From: Streptomyces sp.
Lineage (GTDB): Bacteria; Actinomycetota; Actinomycetes; Streptomycetales; Streptomycetaceae
Reading direction: 5' to 3'
DNA length: 39,116 bases
Assembly (NCBI RefSeq): GCF_019510245.1
Contig: NZ_JAEKKT010000182.1
Span: forward strand, 1-39,116
Shown here: positions 22,869 to 30,912 of the stretch, one piece after another
Layout of the letters: each line of letters starts with the position of its first letter
Numbering within the stretch: position 1 is the first letter of the stretch
Program-made: the position numbers and the translations under genes
The notes under the pieces: generated by a model
The model's input: only the letters and a program-made list of their open reading frames with translations
Databases searched by the model: none
What the model was told of the DNA's origin: nothing

Positions 22869-23551
22869 CGAGCAGCACCGGCAGCCCCATCCGCGTGCTC
22901 ATCGCCGACGACCAGCAGATGGTCCGGCAGGGCTTCACCGTGCTGCTGAACGCCCAGCCCGGCATCGAGGTGGTCGGCCAGGCGGTGGACGGTCTGGACG
23001 CGGTGGCCAAGGTCGCCGAACTCGCCCCGGACGTCGTCCTCATGGACATCCGCATGCCCGAGCTGGGCGGCATCGAGGCCACCCGCCGGATCGTCGGCGA
23101 ACGCCCGCACATCAGGGTGCTGGTGCTCACCACCTTCGACCTGGACGAGTACGTGTACGAAGCGCTGCGCTCCGGCGCGTCCGGGTTCCTGCTCAAGGAC
23201 GCGTCCGCGGACAAACTGGCGGAGGCGGTGCGGGTGGTGGCCGCCGGCGACGCGCTGCTCGCGCCCGGCATCACCCGACGGCTGATCACCCAGTTCTCCC
23301 AGCTGGACGGGGGCGGGGTGCGCACCCCGCTGAAGGCACGGGTCGCCGATCTGACCGAGCGCGAGACGGAGGTCCTCACGCTCATCGCGCAGGGCCTGTC
23401 CAACGCGGAGATCGCCGAGCGGCTGGTCGTCGCCGAGCAGACCGTGAAGACGCACGTGGGACGCATCCTGGTGAAGCTGGGCCTCAGGGACCGCACCCAG
23501 GCGGCGGTGTTCGCGTACGAGTCGGGACTGGTCAGGCCTTCCGGGTACTGA
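22865..23551 (+). CDS. NarL/LuxR-type response regulator (first of two paralogs)
   Basis: A 228-residue regulator. Receiver domain about 9-130 with acidic pair Asp15/Asp16, phosphoacceptor Asp61 in VLMDIRMPE, the Thr in VLTTFD, and Lys in FLLKDAS. A LuxR helix-turn-helix follows at about 160-222 (LTERETEVLTLIAQGLSNAEIAERL, VKTHVGRILVKLGLRDRTQAAVFAYE). It should bind DNA as a dimer when phosphorylated by the preceding kinase. It closely resembles the regulator at 25021. Likely targets include the box at 19099 and 23576 (inference). Confidence 0.95.
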   Translation: MTSSTGSPIRVLIADDQQMVRQGFTVLLNAQPGIEVVGQAVDGLDAVAKVAELAPDVVLMDIRMPELGGIEATRRIVGERPHIRVLVLTTFDLDEYVYEALRSGASGFLLKDASADKLAEAVRVVAAGDALLAPGITRRLITQFSQLDGGGVRTPLKARVADLTERETEVLTLIAQGLSNAEIAERLVVAEQTVKTHVGRILVKLGLRDRTQAAVFAYESGLVRPSGY

Positions 23552-23575
23552 ACGGCCGCCCGCTGCTCCGCGACG

Positions 23576-23593
23576 TACCCGTAGTACCTGAGA
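23576..23593 (+). promoter_or_regulatory. 18-bp box shared by two two-component operons, copy 2
   Basis: TACCCGTAGTACCTGAGA, identical to 19099-19116, located 25 nt after the first response-regulator gene and 53 nt before the TACGGT box of the second kinase gene. Confidence 0.6.
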
Positions 23594-23646
23594 AGGATGC
23601 CGGAGGACCCTTCTCACTGGTGACGACGGCTGCCCCCGCCTCGGCC

Positions 23647-23652
23647 TACGGT
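23647..23652 (+). promoter_or_regulatory. Putative -10 box TACGGT of the second kinase gene
   Basis: TACGGT is 7 nt before the GTG at 23660, a leaderless arrangement. The same hexamer at the same distance precedes eutB (37338). Confidence 0.5.
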
Positions 23653-23659
23653 CGTGTAC

Positions 23660-25024
23660 GTGACCGAGACGACCCATTCGCAGCCGATGCCGCCGCAGCC
23701 GCCGGACGGCGCGTTCGAACCGTACAAGCCGCGCAGCCCGGAGGTCCGGGCGGTGCTGGACGCGCTGGGCAGGTTGCGGCAGGACCTGTTCACGGACGCC
23801 TTCGCCTACCGGCCGTTGCCCCGGATGAGCATCGACCGGCCCTTCGTCCGCCATCTGCCGGTGCGATGGCGGGAGTACGCGGCCTGGACCCCGCACCTGG
23901 CGGTCGCCGCGGCGGGTGTGCTGGCGCTGCTGATGACCGCCGTGGACCGCCCGGTGGGATCGGCGTTCGGCCTGCTGTCCGGCCTGCTCGTCGTGACACC
24001 GGTGCTCCTCACGCTGGCGCGTCCGGTCGGCGCCTTCTGGCTGTCGCTCGCCGCGGGCTGGGTCGACACCCTGCTGAACAGCTACTGGGAGAGCTGGCCG
24101 TGGGCACCGGGCAGCTTCGTCTCCCACCTGACGGTGCTCACGGTCGTCGCGATCCGTACCCGTCCACGCACGGCGGCCTGGATGTGGGCGGTCACCGCGT
24201 TCTACGGTTTCATGAGCGTCTCGGCCCTGGGCGGGGGCCACTACGACAACGACGTCGGCTCGATGCTGGTCGTCTCCGCGATAGTCCTGCTGGCGGTCAC
24301 GGTCCGGCAGATCCGCCGGGAGGCCGAGCAGACGGTGACCGCGCAGCAGACGCAGACGGCACACGAGCGTTCCCGGCGCACGCTCCTCGAGGAGCGCACG
24401 ACGATCGCCCGCGAGCTGCACGACGTGGTCGCCCACCACATGTCCGTCGTGGCCATCCAGGCGGAGGCCGCCCCCTACCGGGTGGAGAACCCGCCGCCGG
24501 AGCTGGAGAAGGCGTTCGTCACCATCCGGGAGAACGCGGTGGCGGCGCTCACCGAACTGCGCCGGGTGCTGGGCGTGGTCCGTGCCGAGGACTACGAGGT
24601 GCCGGAGGCCCCGCAGCCCACCCTCGCCGACCTGGACGCGCTGCTCGACAACGTGCGGGAGGCCGGGCTGACCGTGGACAAGGGGGTGACCGGCGCGGTG
24701 CGCGAACTGCCGCAGGGCGTGGAGCTGTCGGCGTACCGGATCGTCCAGGAGGCGCTGAGCAACACGCTGCGCCATGCGCCGGGAGCGAGCGCACGCGTCG
24801 AGATCGGTTACGTCATCGGCGGCCTGGGCCTGCGCGTGGTCAACGGCCCGCCGCCGCAGCCCGCCCTCGTCAAACCGTCCCCGGGCGCCGGCCACGGCAT
24901 CACCGGCATGCGGGAGCGGGTCTCCATGCTGAACGGCGAGATGACCGCGGCCCCGACGCCCGAAGGAGGCTACGAGGTGACGGTCTTCCTGCCCGTCGCC
25001 ACCACCCGCGAAGGTGATGCATGA
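23660..25024 (+). CDS. NarL-family sensor histidine kinase (second paralog)
   Basis: A 454-residue kinase built like the one at 21474: a hydrophilic N-terminal region, about five membrane helices in residues 75-215, HisKA_3 with phosphoacceptor His254 in IARELHDVVAHHMSV, and HATPase motifs YRIVQEALSNTLRHAPG and GHGITGMRERVSML. The cytoplasmic half is far more similar to the first kinase than the membrane half, so the pair likely arose by duplication and now senses different inputs (inference). GTG 23660 is favoured by the -10 spacing; GTG 23654 is also in frame. ATGA overlap with the next gene. Confidence 0.93.
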   Translation: MTETTHSQPMPPQPPDGAFEPYKPRSPEVRAVLDALGRLRQDLFTDAFAYRPLPRMSIDRPFVRHLPVRWREYAAWTPHLAVAAAGVLALLMTAVDRPVGSAFGLLSGLLVVTPVLLTLARPVGAFWLSLAAGWVDTLLNSYWESWPWAPGSFVSHLTVLTVVAIRTRPRTAAWMWAVTAFYGFMSVSALGGGHYDNDVGSMLVVSAIVLLAVTVRQIRREAEQTVTAQQTQTAHERSRRTLLEERTTIARELHDVVAHHMSVVAIQAEAAPYRVENPPPELEKAFVTIRENAVAALTELRRVLGVVRAEDYEVPEAPQPTLADLDALLDNVREAGLTVDKGVTGAVRELPQGVELSAYRIVQEALSNTLRHAPGASARVEIGYVIGGLGLRVVNGPPPQPALVKPSPGAGHGITGMRERVSMLNGEMTAAPTPEGGYEVTVFLPVATTREGDA

Positions 25025-25695
25025 CCGACCGCACCATCCGCGTACTGATCGCCGACGACCAGATGATGGTGCGCGAGGGCTTCTCGGTCCTGCTGAACGC
25101 GATGCCGGACATCGAGGTCGTCGGCGAGGCGGTCAACGGCCGGCAGGCGGTGGACCGTGTCCGCGAACTCGCCCCCGACGTGGTCCTGATGGACATCCGC
25201 ATGCCCGAGCTGAACGGCATCGAGGCGACCCGCGAGATCGTCGCCGCCGACAGCACGGCGAAGGTCCTCGTGCTGACCACCTTCGACCTGGACGAGTACG
25301 TCTACCAGGCGCTGCGCGCCGGAGCCTCCGGCTTTCTCCTCAAGGACGCCTCGGCCCGCCAACTCGCCGAAGGGGTAAGGGTGGTGGCCTCGGGCGAGGC
25401 CCTCCTCGCCCCCACGGTCACCAAACGCCTGATCACCGAGTTCTCCCGGCTCTCCGACACCCCGCGCCTGATGCCCACGGCCCACGCGGCCTACGGCGAC
25501 CTCACCGACCGGGAGACGGAGGTCCTGGTCCTCATCGCCCAGGGCCTGTCCAACGCGGAGATGGCCGAGCGGCTGGTGGTGGCCGAGTCGACGGTGAAGA
25601 CCCACGTCAGCCGGATCCTGGTGAAGCTGGGCCTCCGGGACCGCACCCAGGCGGCGGTGTTCGCCTACGAGGCACGGCTGGTGACGCCGGGCTAG
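25021..25695 (+). CDS. NarL/LuxR-type response regulator (second paralog)
   Basis: A 224-residue regulator with receiver acidic residues Asp12/Asp13, phosphoacceptor Asp58 in VLMDIRMPE, Lys in FLLKDAS, and LuxR helix-turn-helix at about 158-218 (LTDRETEVLVLIAQGLSNAEMAERL, VKTHVSRILVKLGLRDRTQ). The DNA-recognition helices of the two regulators are nearly identical, so they should read similar sites, which fits the shared 18-bp box upstream of both operons. ATGA overlap shows cotranslation with the kinase. Confidence 0.95.
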   Translation: MTDRTIRVLIADDQMMVREGFSVLLNAMPDIEVVGEAVNGRQAVDRVRELAPDVVLMDIRMPELNGIEATREIVAADSTAKVLVLTTFDLDEYVYQALRAGASGFLLKDASARQLAEGVRVVASGEALLAPTVTKRLITEFSRLSDTPRLMPTAHAAYGDLTDRETEVLVLIAQGLSNAEMAERLVVAESTVKTHVSRILVKLGLRDRTQAAVFAYEARLVTPG

Positions 25696-25867
25696 CACGG
25701 TCAGCGCACATGCCACGCGCACAGTCGTTGTTGCGATTCGATCGCGGGCGGTACAGGTGTGGATACGGCCTGCTCACGTTGTGTTTGAATGATGAAGTAA
25801 TCAGCTGGCTGGTTCCTCCCGTTCCTCGCCCCCGCCGTCCCCGTTTCGCGTGAAGAAAGTTGCCGCG

Positions 25868-26704
25868 ATGGCTGCTGACGTGTCCGAATTCCACTACGGC
25901 CTGGTCACTCCGATAGCCGCCTACCTGATGGCCTGCCTCGGCGCCGTGCTGGCGCTGCGCTGCACGACCCGGTCGATCGGCCGCGGCCGTGGAGAGAAAC
26001 GATTCGGCTGGCTCGCCCTGGGCGCGGTGTCCCTCGGCTGCGGCATCTGGACCATGCACTTCATCGCAATGATCGGCTTCAGCGTGGACGGCGCCCTGGT
26101 CAGCTACGACGCGGGCCGGACGGTGCTGAGCCTCGTCGTCTGCATCGCGGTGGTCGCCGCCGGCGTCTTCCTGGTCGGCTACCGGGGTTCGGGCCCCGTC
26201 ACCCTCGGCACCGCGGGCGTCCTCACCGGCCTCGGCGTGGCGGTGATGCACTATCTCGGCATGACCGCGATGAACACCGGCGGCACCGTGCACTACGACA
26301 CCACGGTCGTCGTCCTCTCCGTGGTGATCGCCGTGGTCGCCGCGACCGCCGCGCTCTGGGCGGCGGTGTCGATCAGAGCGGTCTGGGCGACGGTCGGCGC
26401 CAGCCTGGTGATGGGCGCGGCCGTCGCGACCATGCACTACACCGGCATGGCCGCGGTGAGCGTCCACGTCGCCCAGACCCAGACGGGCGGCCAGTCCTCC
26501 ACGAGCCTGCTCGCCTTCCTCCTGGTCATGCTGGCCGGCCCGGTGGCGGCCCTGATCCTGGCAGCGGCGATCGTCATGTTCGACCCCGAGGTCGTGGGCG
26601 GCCAACGCGACTGGACCGCCCCGGAAACCCCCGCCCCCACCGGTCACCCCTGGCACTCCACGGACAGCCCGCAGTCCGTGGCGGACCGGCGTTACATGTC
26701 CTGA
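25868..26704 (+). CDS. MHYT-domain integral membrane sensor protein
   Basis: A 278-residue protein with about seven membrane helices. Three MHYT-type motifs are at 63-68 (MHFIAM), 127-132 (MHYLGM) and 189-194 (MHYTGM), each followed at a distance by the family repeat pattern. MHYT domains are proposed to bind copper through Met/His and sense O2, CO or NO. Usually they are fused to a GGDEF/EAL or kinase output, but here only a short hydrophilic tail of about 45 residues follows, so any partner must be separate. GAAGAAAG precedes ATG 25868; GTG 25850 is also in frame. Confidence 0.88.
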   Translation: MAADVSEFHYGLVTPIAAYLMACLGAVLALRCTTRSIGRGRGEKRFGWLALGAVSLGCGIWTMHFIAMIGFSVDGALVSYDAGRTVLSLVVCIAVVAAGVFLVGYRGSGPVTLGTAGVLTGLGVAVMHYLGMTAMNTGGTVHYDTTVVVLSVVIAVVAATAALWAAVSIRAVWATVGASLVMGAAVATMHYTGMAAVSVHVAQTQTGGQSSTSLLAFLLVMLAGPVAALILAAAIVMFDPEVVGGQRDWTAPETPAPTGHPWHSTDSPQSVADRRYMS

Positions 26705-26753
26705 TCCCGGACCGTGCTGAGCGGGGGGACGCCGGGCTGAGCCCCTGGCGAGG

Positions 26754-27656
26754 TCAGTCGGCGCCTTTGGTGAGCAGGTCCCCCGCCTCGTGTGCGTGGA
26801 CCGCCCGCTGTGCCCACCTCTCAAGCTGCTCCGCGTCGGTGCAGGCCAGCACATGCGTCCGCAGGGCATCCGGCACCACGAGACCCCGCCAGTCCAGGAT
26901 CTGCAGCACCATCTCGGCCTTGGCCTGGGCTCGGCCTTCTTCGCGGCCTTCCTCCCGACCCTCTTCCCGGACCTTCTCGGCGACCTCATGCCGGAAGAAG
27001 TAATGGACCGCCATCATCAGCTCCGTCCACGTCTGCCTGGCTTCCGCATCGACCAGGCACGATTCGACGAGCTGCGCGAGCATTGCCGCGCTCTCGGTAT
27101 CAGTGGTCCCCAAGGCTGCGGCCAGCGGTTTCAGTATGGCAGCGGCGCCCGGCCCCTGACCGTGCGTCATAGCCGAGAACGCAGCGAGGAACACGTCCAG
27201 CGAGGCCTCGGCCTCGTCGGTGATCAGCGGGACGTTCTCCGGACCCAGCACGAGCGGTCTCACCGTGAGCGAGTGCCACCCGGGCAGCCCGAGCCGAATA
27301 GGCTGTGCCGCCCAGCGGGCCGTGGACGTGCTCTGAGTCAGGACGATCAGCACGGGCTCCCAGCGGTACTTTGCGTAGAGGTAGCTGAGGTAGTACGCCC
27401 AGCTGCTCCGCTTGCGGTCGTCCCGCCTTCCCTGAGACTCGACGACCAGCAGGTACGAGCCTTCCTCCGTCTCCACCCGTAACAGCGTGTCCACCCGCCG
27501 CTCGACCGGTTCGATCTCCGTCAGATCCGCGTTCAGCACGGCGAAGTCACGCGGCTCCGGGATCGGGATGCGCAGCACACGCTGGAGAGTGCGTGTGAAA
27601 CCCGCCGGGTCCTTCTGACAGAGCTGGTGCAGGCCCTCGTGCGACGAGCTCACCAT
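26754..27656 (-). CDS. PD-(D/E)XK nuclease-like (Rpn/YhgA-like) protein
   Basis: A 300-residue protein. Residues about 45-85 fit a PD-(D/E)XK core: Asp in RRVDTLLRVE, then YLLVVESQG with the E-x-Q form found in Rpn/transposase-associated nucleases. The C-terminal third includes a charged triple repeat REEGREEGREEG, typical of the flexible linker in this group, before a last helical segment. Predicted role: DNA cleavage or recombination-promoting nuclease; not certain. ATG 27656 is chosen because MVSSSHE is the usual opening in Streptomyces relatives as I recall them, and it lies 4 nt after the upstream stop. Second gene of an operon with the ATPase. Confidence 0.65.
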   Translation of the reverse strand: MVSSSHEGLHQLCQKDPAGFTRTLQRVLRIPIPEPRDFAVLNADLTEIEPVERRVDTLLRVETEEGSYLLVVESQGRRDDRKRSSWAYYLSYLYAKYRWEPVLIVLTQSTSTARWAAQPIRLGLPGWHSLTVRPLVLGPENVPLITDEAEASLDVFLAAFSAMTHGQGPGAAAILKPLAAALGTTDTESAAMLAQLVESCLVDAEARQTWTELMMAVHYFFRHEVAEKVREEGREEGREEGRAQAKAEMVLQILDWRGLVVPDALRTHVLACTDAEQLERWAQRAVHAHEAGDLLTKGAD

Positions 27657-27660
27657 CGAG

Positions 27661-28077
27661 CTACGCCGCGACAAGGTCACACCACACGTACTTGCCCCGA
27701 TTCCCGAACGGGGACAGCGGCTGCCACCCCCACAGGTCCGAGCAGGCCCGGACGAGGGTGAGGCCTCTGCCGCCGTCCTCTTCGTCCCCCTCGGCCGGCA
27801 CCTTCGACTCGCAGGGAAAGACCGGAGGCTCGGGATCCGCGTCCCACGCGCCGACCCGCAGCACCCCGCCCGCCCAGCGCACCCGCAGCGCCACCGGGCC
27901 CTTCGTGTGCGGTACGGCGTTGGTGACCAGTTCCGCCGCGAGCAGTTCCGCCGTGTCGGCCAGCGTGATCAGGCCGTGCATCGTGAGGATCAGCCGCAGG
28001 GTGCGACGGCAGATCGGGACGGCTCGGGGGTCGTTGGGGAGGTAGAGGGAGTACTCCCAGGAGTCGCCTTCGGGCAT
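27661..28077 (-). CDS. RsbW-like ATP-binding protein (HATPase_c_2) of an XRE/DUF397 locus
   Basis: A 138-residue GHKL domain. The N-box ELVTNAVPHTKG is at about 50-61 and GGRGLTLV (G2) at about 102-109. The G1 box reads AWDADPEPP, lacking the usual D-x-G glycine, so ATP binding may be weakened. GGAG is 8 nt before the ATG. It diverges from an XRE regulator with a DUF397 gene behind it, the arrangement of whiJ/abaA-type developmental loci in Streptomyces. It is cotranscribed with the nuclease-like gene. Confidence 0.82.
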   Translation of the reverse strand: MPEGDSWEYSLYLPNDPRAVPICRRTLRLILTMHGLITLADTAELLAAELVTNAVPHTKGPVALRVRWAGGVLRVGAWDADPEPPVFPCESKVPAEGDEEDGGRGLTLVRACSDLWGWQPLSPFGNRGKYVWCDLVAA

Positions 28078-28211
28078 GCGTGAACTCCGTTCGGGTGGTG
28101 GGGGTGCGGTCGTCGGGCGGTGGCATTGCCGCAGCCGCCGTGGCAGGGCGGAACGGTGCGCTTCCGGGGGCCCGGAGTTCCACAGCGTGTGCGTCGCGTC
28201 ACTGACGGTAG

Positions 28212-28227
28212 GGCAATAATTATTGCC
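28212..28227. promoter_or_regulatory. Perfect 16-bp palindrome, putative operator
   Basis: GGCAATAATTATTGCC is perfectly self-complementary and very AT-rich for this genome. It sits between the divergent ATPase and XRE genes, 73 nt before the XRE start, and is a likely site for the XRE regulator. Confidence 0.6.
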
Positions 28228-28299
28228 GCTGCAACCTGCTGGCGTAATCTGGCACTCGAAAGAGGCTCACCGACAAGGGTGTTGAGGGCAGGAGGGCGG

Positions 28300-29151
28300 A
28301 TGCCGCTGAGGGGTCATGCCACCGCACGGCAGGTGCGCCTGGGCACGGAGCTACGGCGACTGCGTGAGGCGGCCGGGCTGAAGGCGCGCGAGGTGGCAGG
28401 GGCGCTGAATTCGACCTCGGCCCAGATCAGCCAGATGGAACTGGGCTTCGCGGGTGTCAGCGAGGAACGGGTGCGTCGGCTCGCCGCGCACTACGCCTGT
28501 ATGGACGAGGCGTTGATCGATGCGCTGGTGGCGATGGCGACCGACCGTACACGCGGCTGGTGGGAGGAGTACCGGAACGTGCTTCCCTCGGTGTTCCTCG
28601 ACACCGCCGAAGCCGAGCACCACGCGACGTTCCTGCGCGAGGTCGTCATCATGCTCATCCCCGGCCTGCTGCAGACCGCCGACTACGCCCGCGCGGTCTA
28701 CACGTACATGCGTCCCGAACTGCCTGAGAGCGAGGTGGCCTCCCGTGTGGAGCATCGGCTGAAGCGGCGGGTCGTCATCGAAGGGGACGACCCCACCCCG
28801 TACGAGACGGTCATCCACGAGTTCGCCCTGCGGGTCCATGTATCGGATCGCCGGGCGTCTCTTGCTCAACTCCGTTATGTCCTGGACCAGATCGATGCCG
28901 GCCACGCCACGGTGCGTGTCATCCCCGTCGCTTACGAGGGTTTCGCCGGAGCCGGAGCTTCGATGATGTACTTGGGCGGTCCTGTGCCCAGGTTGGACAC
29001 CGGGCTGCGTGACTCGCCCACCGGCGCCGGTTTCTGCGATGCGGAAGCGCAGTTGGAAAAGCTGCGCACCCTGTTTCGCCAGGTGAAGAGCGCCTCCCTG
29101 GATCCGGGGGCGTCACGGGATCTCATTCACCGGGTGGCGAAGGAACTGTGA
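28300..29151 (+). CDS. XRE-family regulator with DUF5753 domain (WhiJ-like)
   Basis: A 283-residue regulator. An N-terminal helix-turn-helix of the Cro/C1 type at about 10-65 (LRRLREAAGLKAREVAGAL, STSAQISQMELG) is followed by a DUF5753 domain (about 95-275), recognisable from LIPGLLQTADYARAV and the HEFALRV and VIPVAYEGF segments. Such proteins act with DUF397 partners in development and antibiotic regulation. GGAGG is 5 nt before the ATG. The DUF397 gene begins right after its stop, and a perfect palindrome upstream may be its operator. Confidence 0.92.
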   Translation: MPLRGHATARQVRLGTELRRLREAAGLKAREVAGALNSTSAQISQMELGFAGVSEERVRRLAAHYACMDEALIDALVAMATDRTRGWWEEYRNVLPSVFLDTAEAEHHATFLREVVIMLIPGLLQTADYARAVYTYMRPELPESEVASRVEHRLKRRVVIEGDDPTPYETVIHEFALRVHVSDRRASLAQLRYVLDQIDAGHATVRVIPVAYEGFAGAGASMMYLGGPVPRLDTGLRDSPTGAGFCDAEAQLEKLRTLFRQVKSASLDPGASRDLIHRVAKEL

Positions 29152-29334
29152 ATGCACTGGCGGAAGTCGACGTACTCCAGCGGAGGTGACGGCGACACCT
29201 GCGTGGAAATTGCCTCTCTCCCCTCTCGAATAGCCATCCGCGACTCCAAATCCCCCACCCGCGCCCCCCTCACCTTCCCCGCCCCCGCCTTCGCCGCCCT
29301 CGTCGAGCACCTCAAGGCCGCCTCGGACGAGTGA
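29152..29334 (+). CDS. DUF397 small protein
   Basis: A 60-residue protein with the family opening WRKSTYSSGGDGDTCVEIA, the IAIRDSKSP segment and FPAPAFAALV. DUF397 proteins are thought to work with their neighbouring XRE regulator, possibly as antagonists. The ATG follows the XRE stop directly (TGAATG) with AAGGA 8 nt upstream. Its last 23 nt overlap the 3' end of the opposite-strand MFS remnant. Confidence 0.9.
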   Translation: MHWRKSTYSSGGDGDTCVEIASLPSRIAIRDSKSPTRAPLTFPAPAFAALVEHLKAASDE

Positions 29335-30137
29335 GCAGGTTGGGCAGGGCGCTCAGGGTCATTCCGGTCGCGCCGATCCACAGCGTGGCCGTGGGGCCGA
29401 AGAGCGTGCCCGAGGTGCCGCCGAGGAGGCCGCCCAGGGGGATGCCGCCCGAGGAGACGAAGCGGGCCGTCGCGTTCATGCGGCCCAAGAGGCGGTCCGG
29501 CGTCAGCGTCTGCTGCACGCTCGTCTGGGCCACCACGCGGACGACCCCGCCCAGGGAGAGCGCCGCCAGGCCGAGCGCGGCCACGGTCACGCTCCAGCCC
29601 GGCCGGGCCAGCGGCATCAGCGCGGTCGGCGGGCAGGTGGCGAGCGGGGCGAGCCAGATGACCGGGCCGGGGCCGAGGTGTCGCACGGCCCCGGTCGCCA
29701 GCAGTGCGCCCAGCAGGGCACCGCACCCCATCCCCGACAGGACCAGGCCGATACCGAAGGACGAGAGCCCGATCACCCGCTCCAGATAGACCAGCAGCAT
29801 GGCCTGGTACATGACCAGGAAGAGATTGAAAACCGCGTCCCCGAGGGGGATGGCACGCAGGACGGGATGCCCGAGAAGGACGAACCGCAGGCCCTCCTTG
29901 ATGTCCCGCCCCAGCCGGGGGTGTTCGCCCGCCGCGGGCCGCTCCTCCGGCCCGGAGCGAGCCGGCCGTGGTCGCCGCGGTCAGCAGCCCGACCCGGAAA
30001 GCGGAGGCGTCCAGAGCCGTGATCGCGACCAGCGGCAACGCCAGGAAGAGGACACGGTCGCCCAGTTGACCGAGGGCGGTGGCGGTGAGGAGCCGGCGGA
30101 AGTCCGGATCGTGCAGCAGCCCGGGCCGGGAGGACAC
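29312..30137 (-). pseudogene. MFS transporter remnant with internal deletion and frameshift
   Basis: The N-terminus is a normal MFS start: LHDPDFRRLLTATALGQLGDRV, helix 1, then helix 2 ending AATTAG near residue 58 (GTG start 30137, overlapping the GntR stop). At about 29945-29965 the sequence jumps to another frame that reads RLGRDIKEGLRFVLLGHPVLR and continues through the complete C-terminal half (about six helices, with PDRLLGRMNATARFV) to 29312. Helices 3-6, some 130-150 residues, are missing, and the two parts are out of frame. Typical members have about 400 residues; here only about 275 codons of sequence remain. A sequencing error cannot explain the missing segment. Confidence 0.82.
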
Positions 30138-30877
30138 TAGCGGTCCACCTCGAACTCGTAGACGACCTCCCGGCTGACGTCCGGAACCACCATGTCGGCG
30201 GTCTCCACCGGACGGCCGTCGACGTCGTAGATGGTCCGCTCGATCAGGAGGACGAGGTCACCGGCGCCGATGCCGAGCAGGTTCGCCTGTGCCCGGGTGG
30301 CGCGGGCCGGACGGGGAAGTTCGACCACCGTCTCGACGTCCACACCGATGGACCGCATCCGCGCGACCACGCCCTTGCCCGCGAGCGGCCCCCGCTCGGG
30401 CAGGACGACCGGGGTGCCGCCCGTGAGGGCCATCGGCTCCCATGATTCGGAGAGCTGCACGGGGCGGCCGTCGGCGAGGAACTCGTAGCGCGTGCGGACG
30501 CAGGGATCGCCGGGGGCGATGGCCAGCCGTCCGGCGATGTGCTCGGGGGCCGGGGCCCGGACCTCGCTGTGCGCGTCCCAGGCACCCGCCCGGCCCCGCT
30601 CCGTGCCGGCGGCGAGCGAGCGTTGGCGGCGCCGGGAGCGGACCATCCGAAGCCGCTCTCGCGGTGGGCGGACGTATGTCCCCGAGCCCGCCCGGCCCTC
30701 CAGGAACCCCTCGGTGATCAGCAGGTCCACCGCCCGCTGGACGACGTTGCGTCCGACGCCGTACTCCTCCGCGAGCCGTGCCCGGGACGGCAACCGCTCC
30801 CCGATCCGCCACTCGCCTGCGGCAAGCCGGGCGCGCAGCGCGACGCTCACGGCCAGATAGGGCGCCTCGCGGGGCAT
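30137..30877 (-). CDS. GntR/HutC-family transcriptional regulator (UTRA domain)
   Basis: A 246-residue regulator. An N-terminal winged helix at about 8-70 (RIGERLPSRARLAEEYGVGRNVVQRAVDLLITEGFLEGRAGSGT pattern) is followed by a UTRA effector-binding domain at about 95-240 (VRTRYEFLADGRPVQLSESW, and the closing VVPDVSREVVYEFEV). Its stop overlaps the start of the decayed MFS gene by one base (TAGTG), so it probably controlled that transporter; with the transporter lost it may now control only itself or the divergent P450. Two direct repeats upstream may be its operator. Confidence 0.9.
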   Translation of the reverse strand: MPREAPYLAVSVALRARLAAGEWRIGERLPSRARLAEEYGVGRNVVQRAVDLLITEGFLEGRAGSGTYVRPPRERLRMVRSRRRQRSLAAGTERGRAGAWDAHSEVRAPAPEHIAGRLAIAPGDPCVRTRYEFLADGRPVQLSESWEPMALTGGTPVVLPERGPLAGKGVVARMRSIGVDVETVVELPRPARATRAQANLLGIGAGDLVLLIERTIYDVDGRPVETADMVVPDVSREVVYEFEVDR

Positions 30878-30912
30878 CTGCGACTCCGATCGCCGGTGGT
30901 TCCGGGGGAGTT

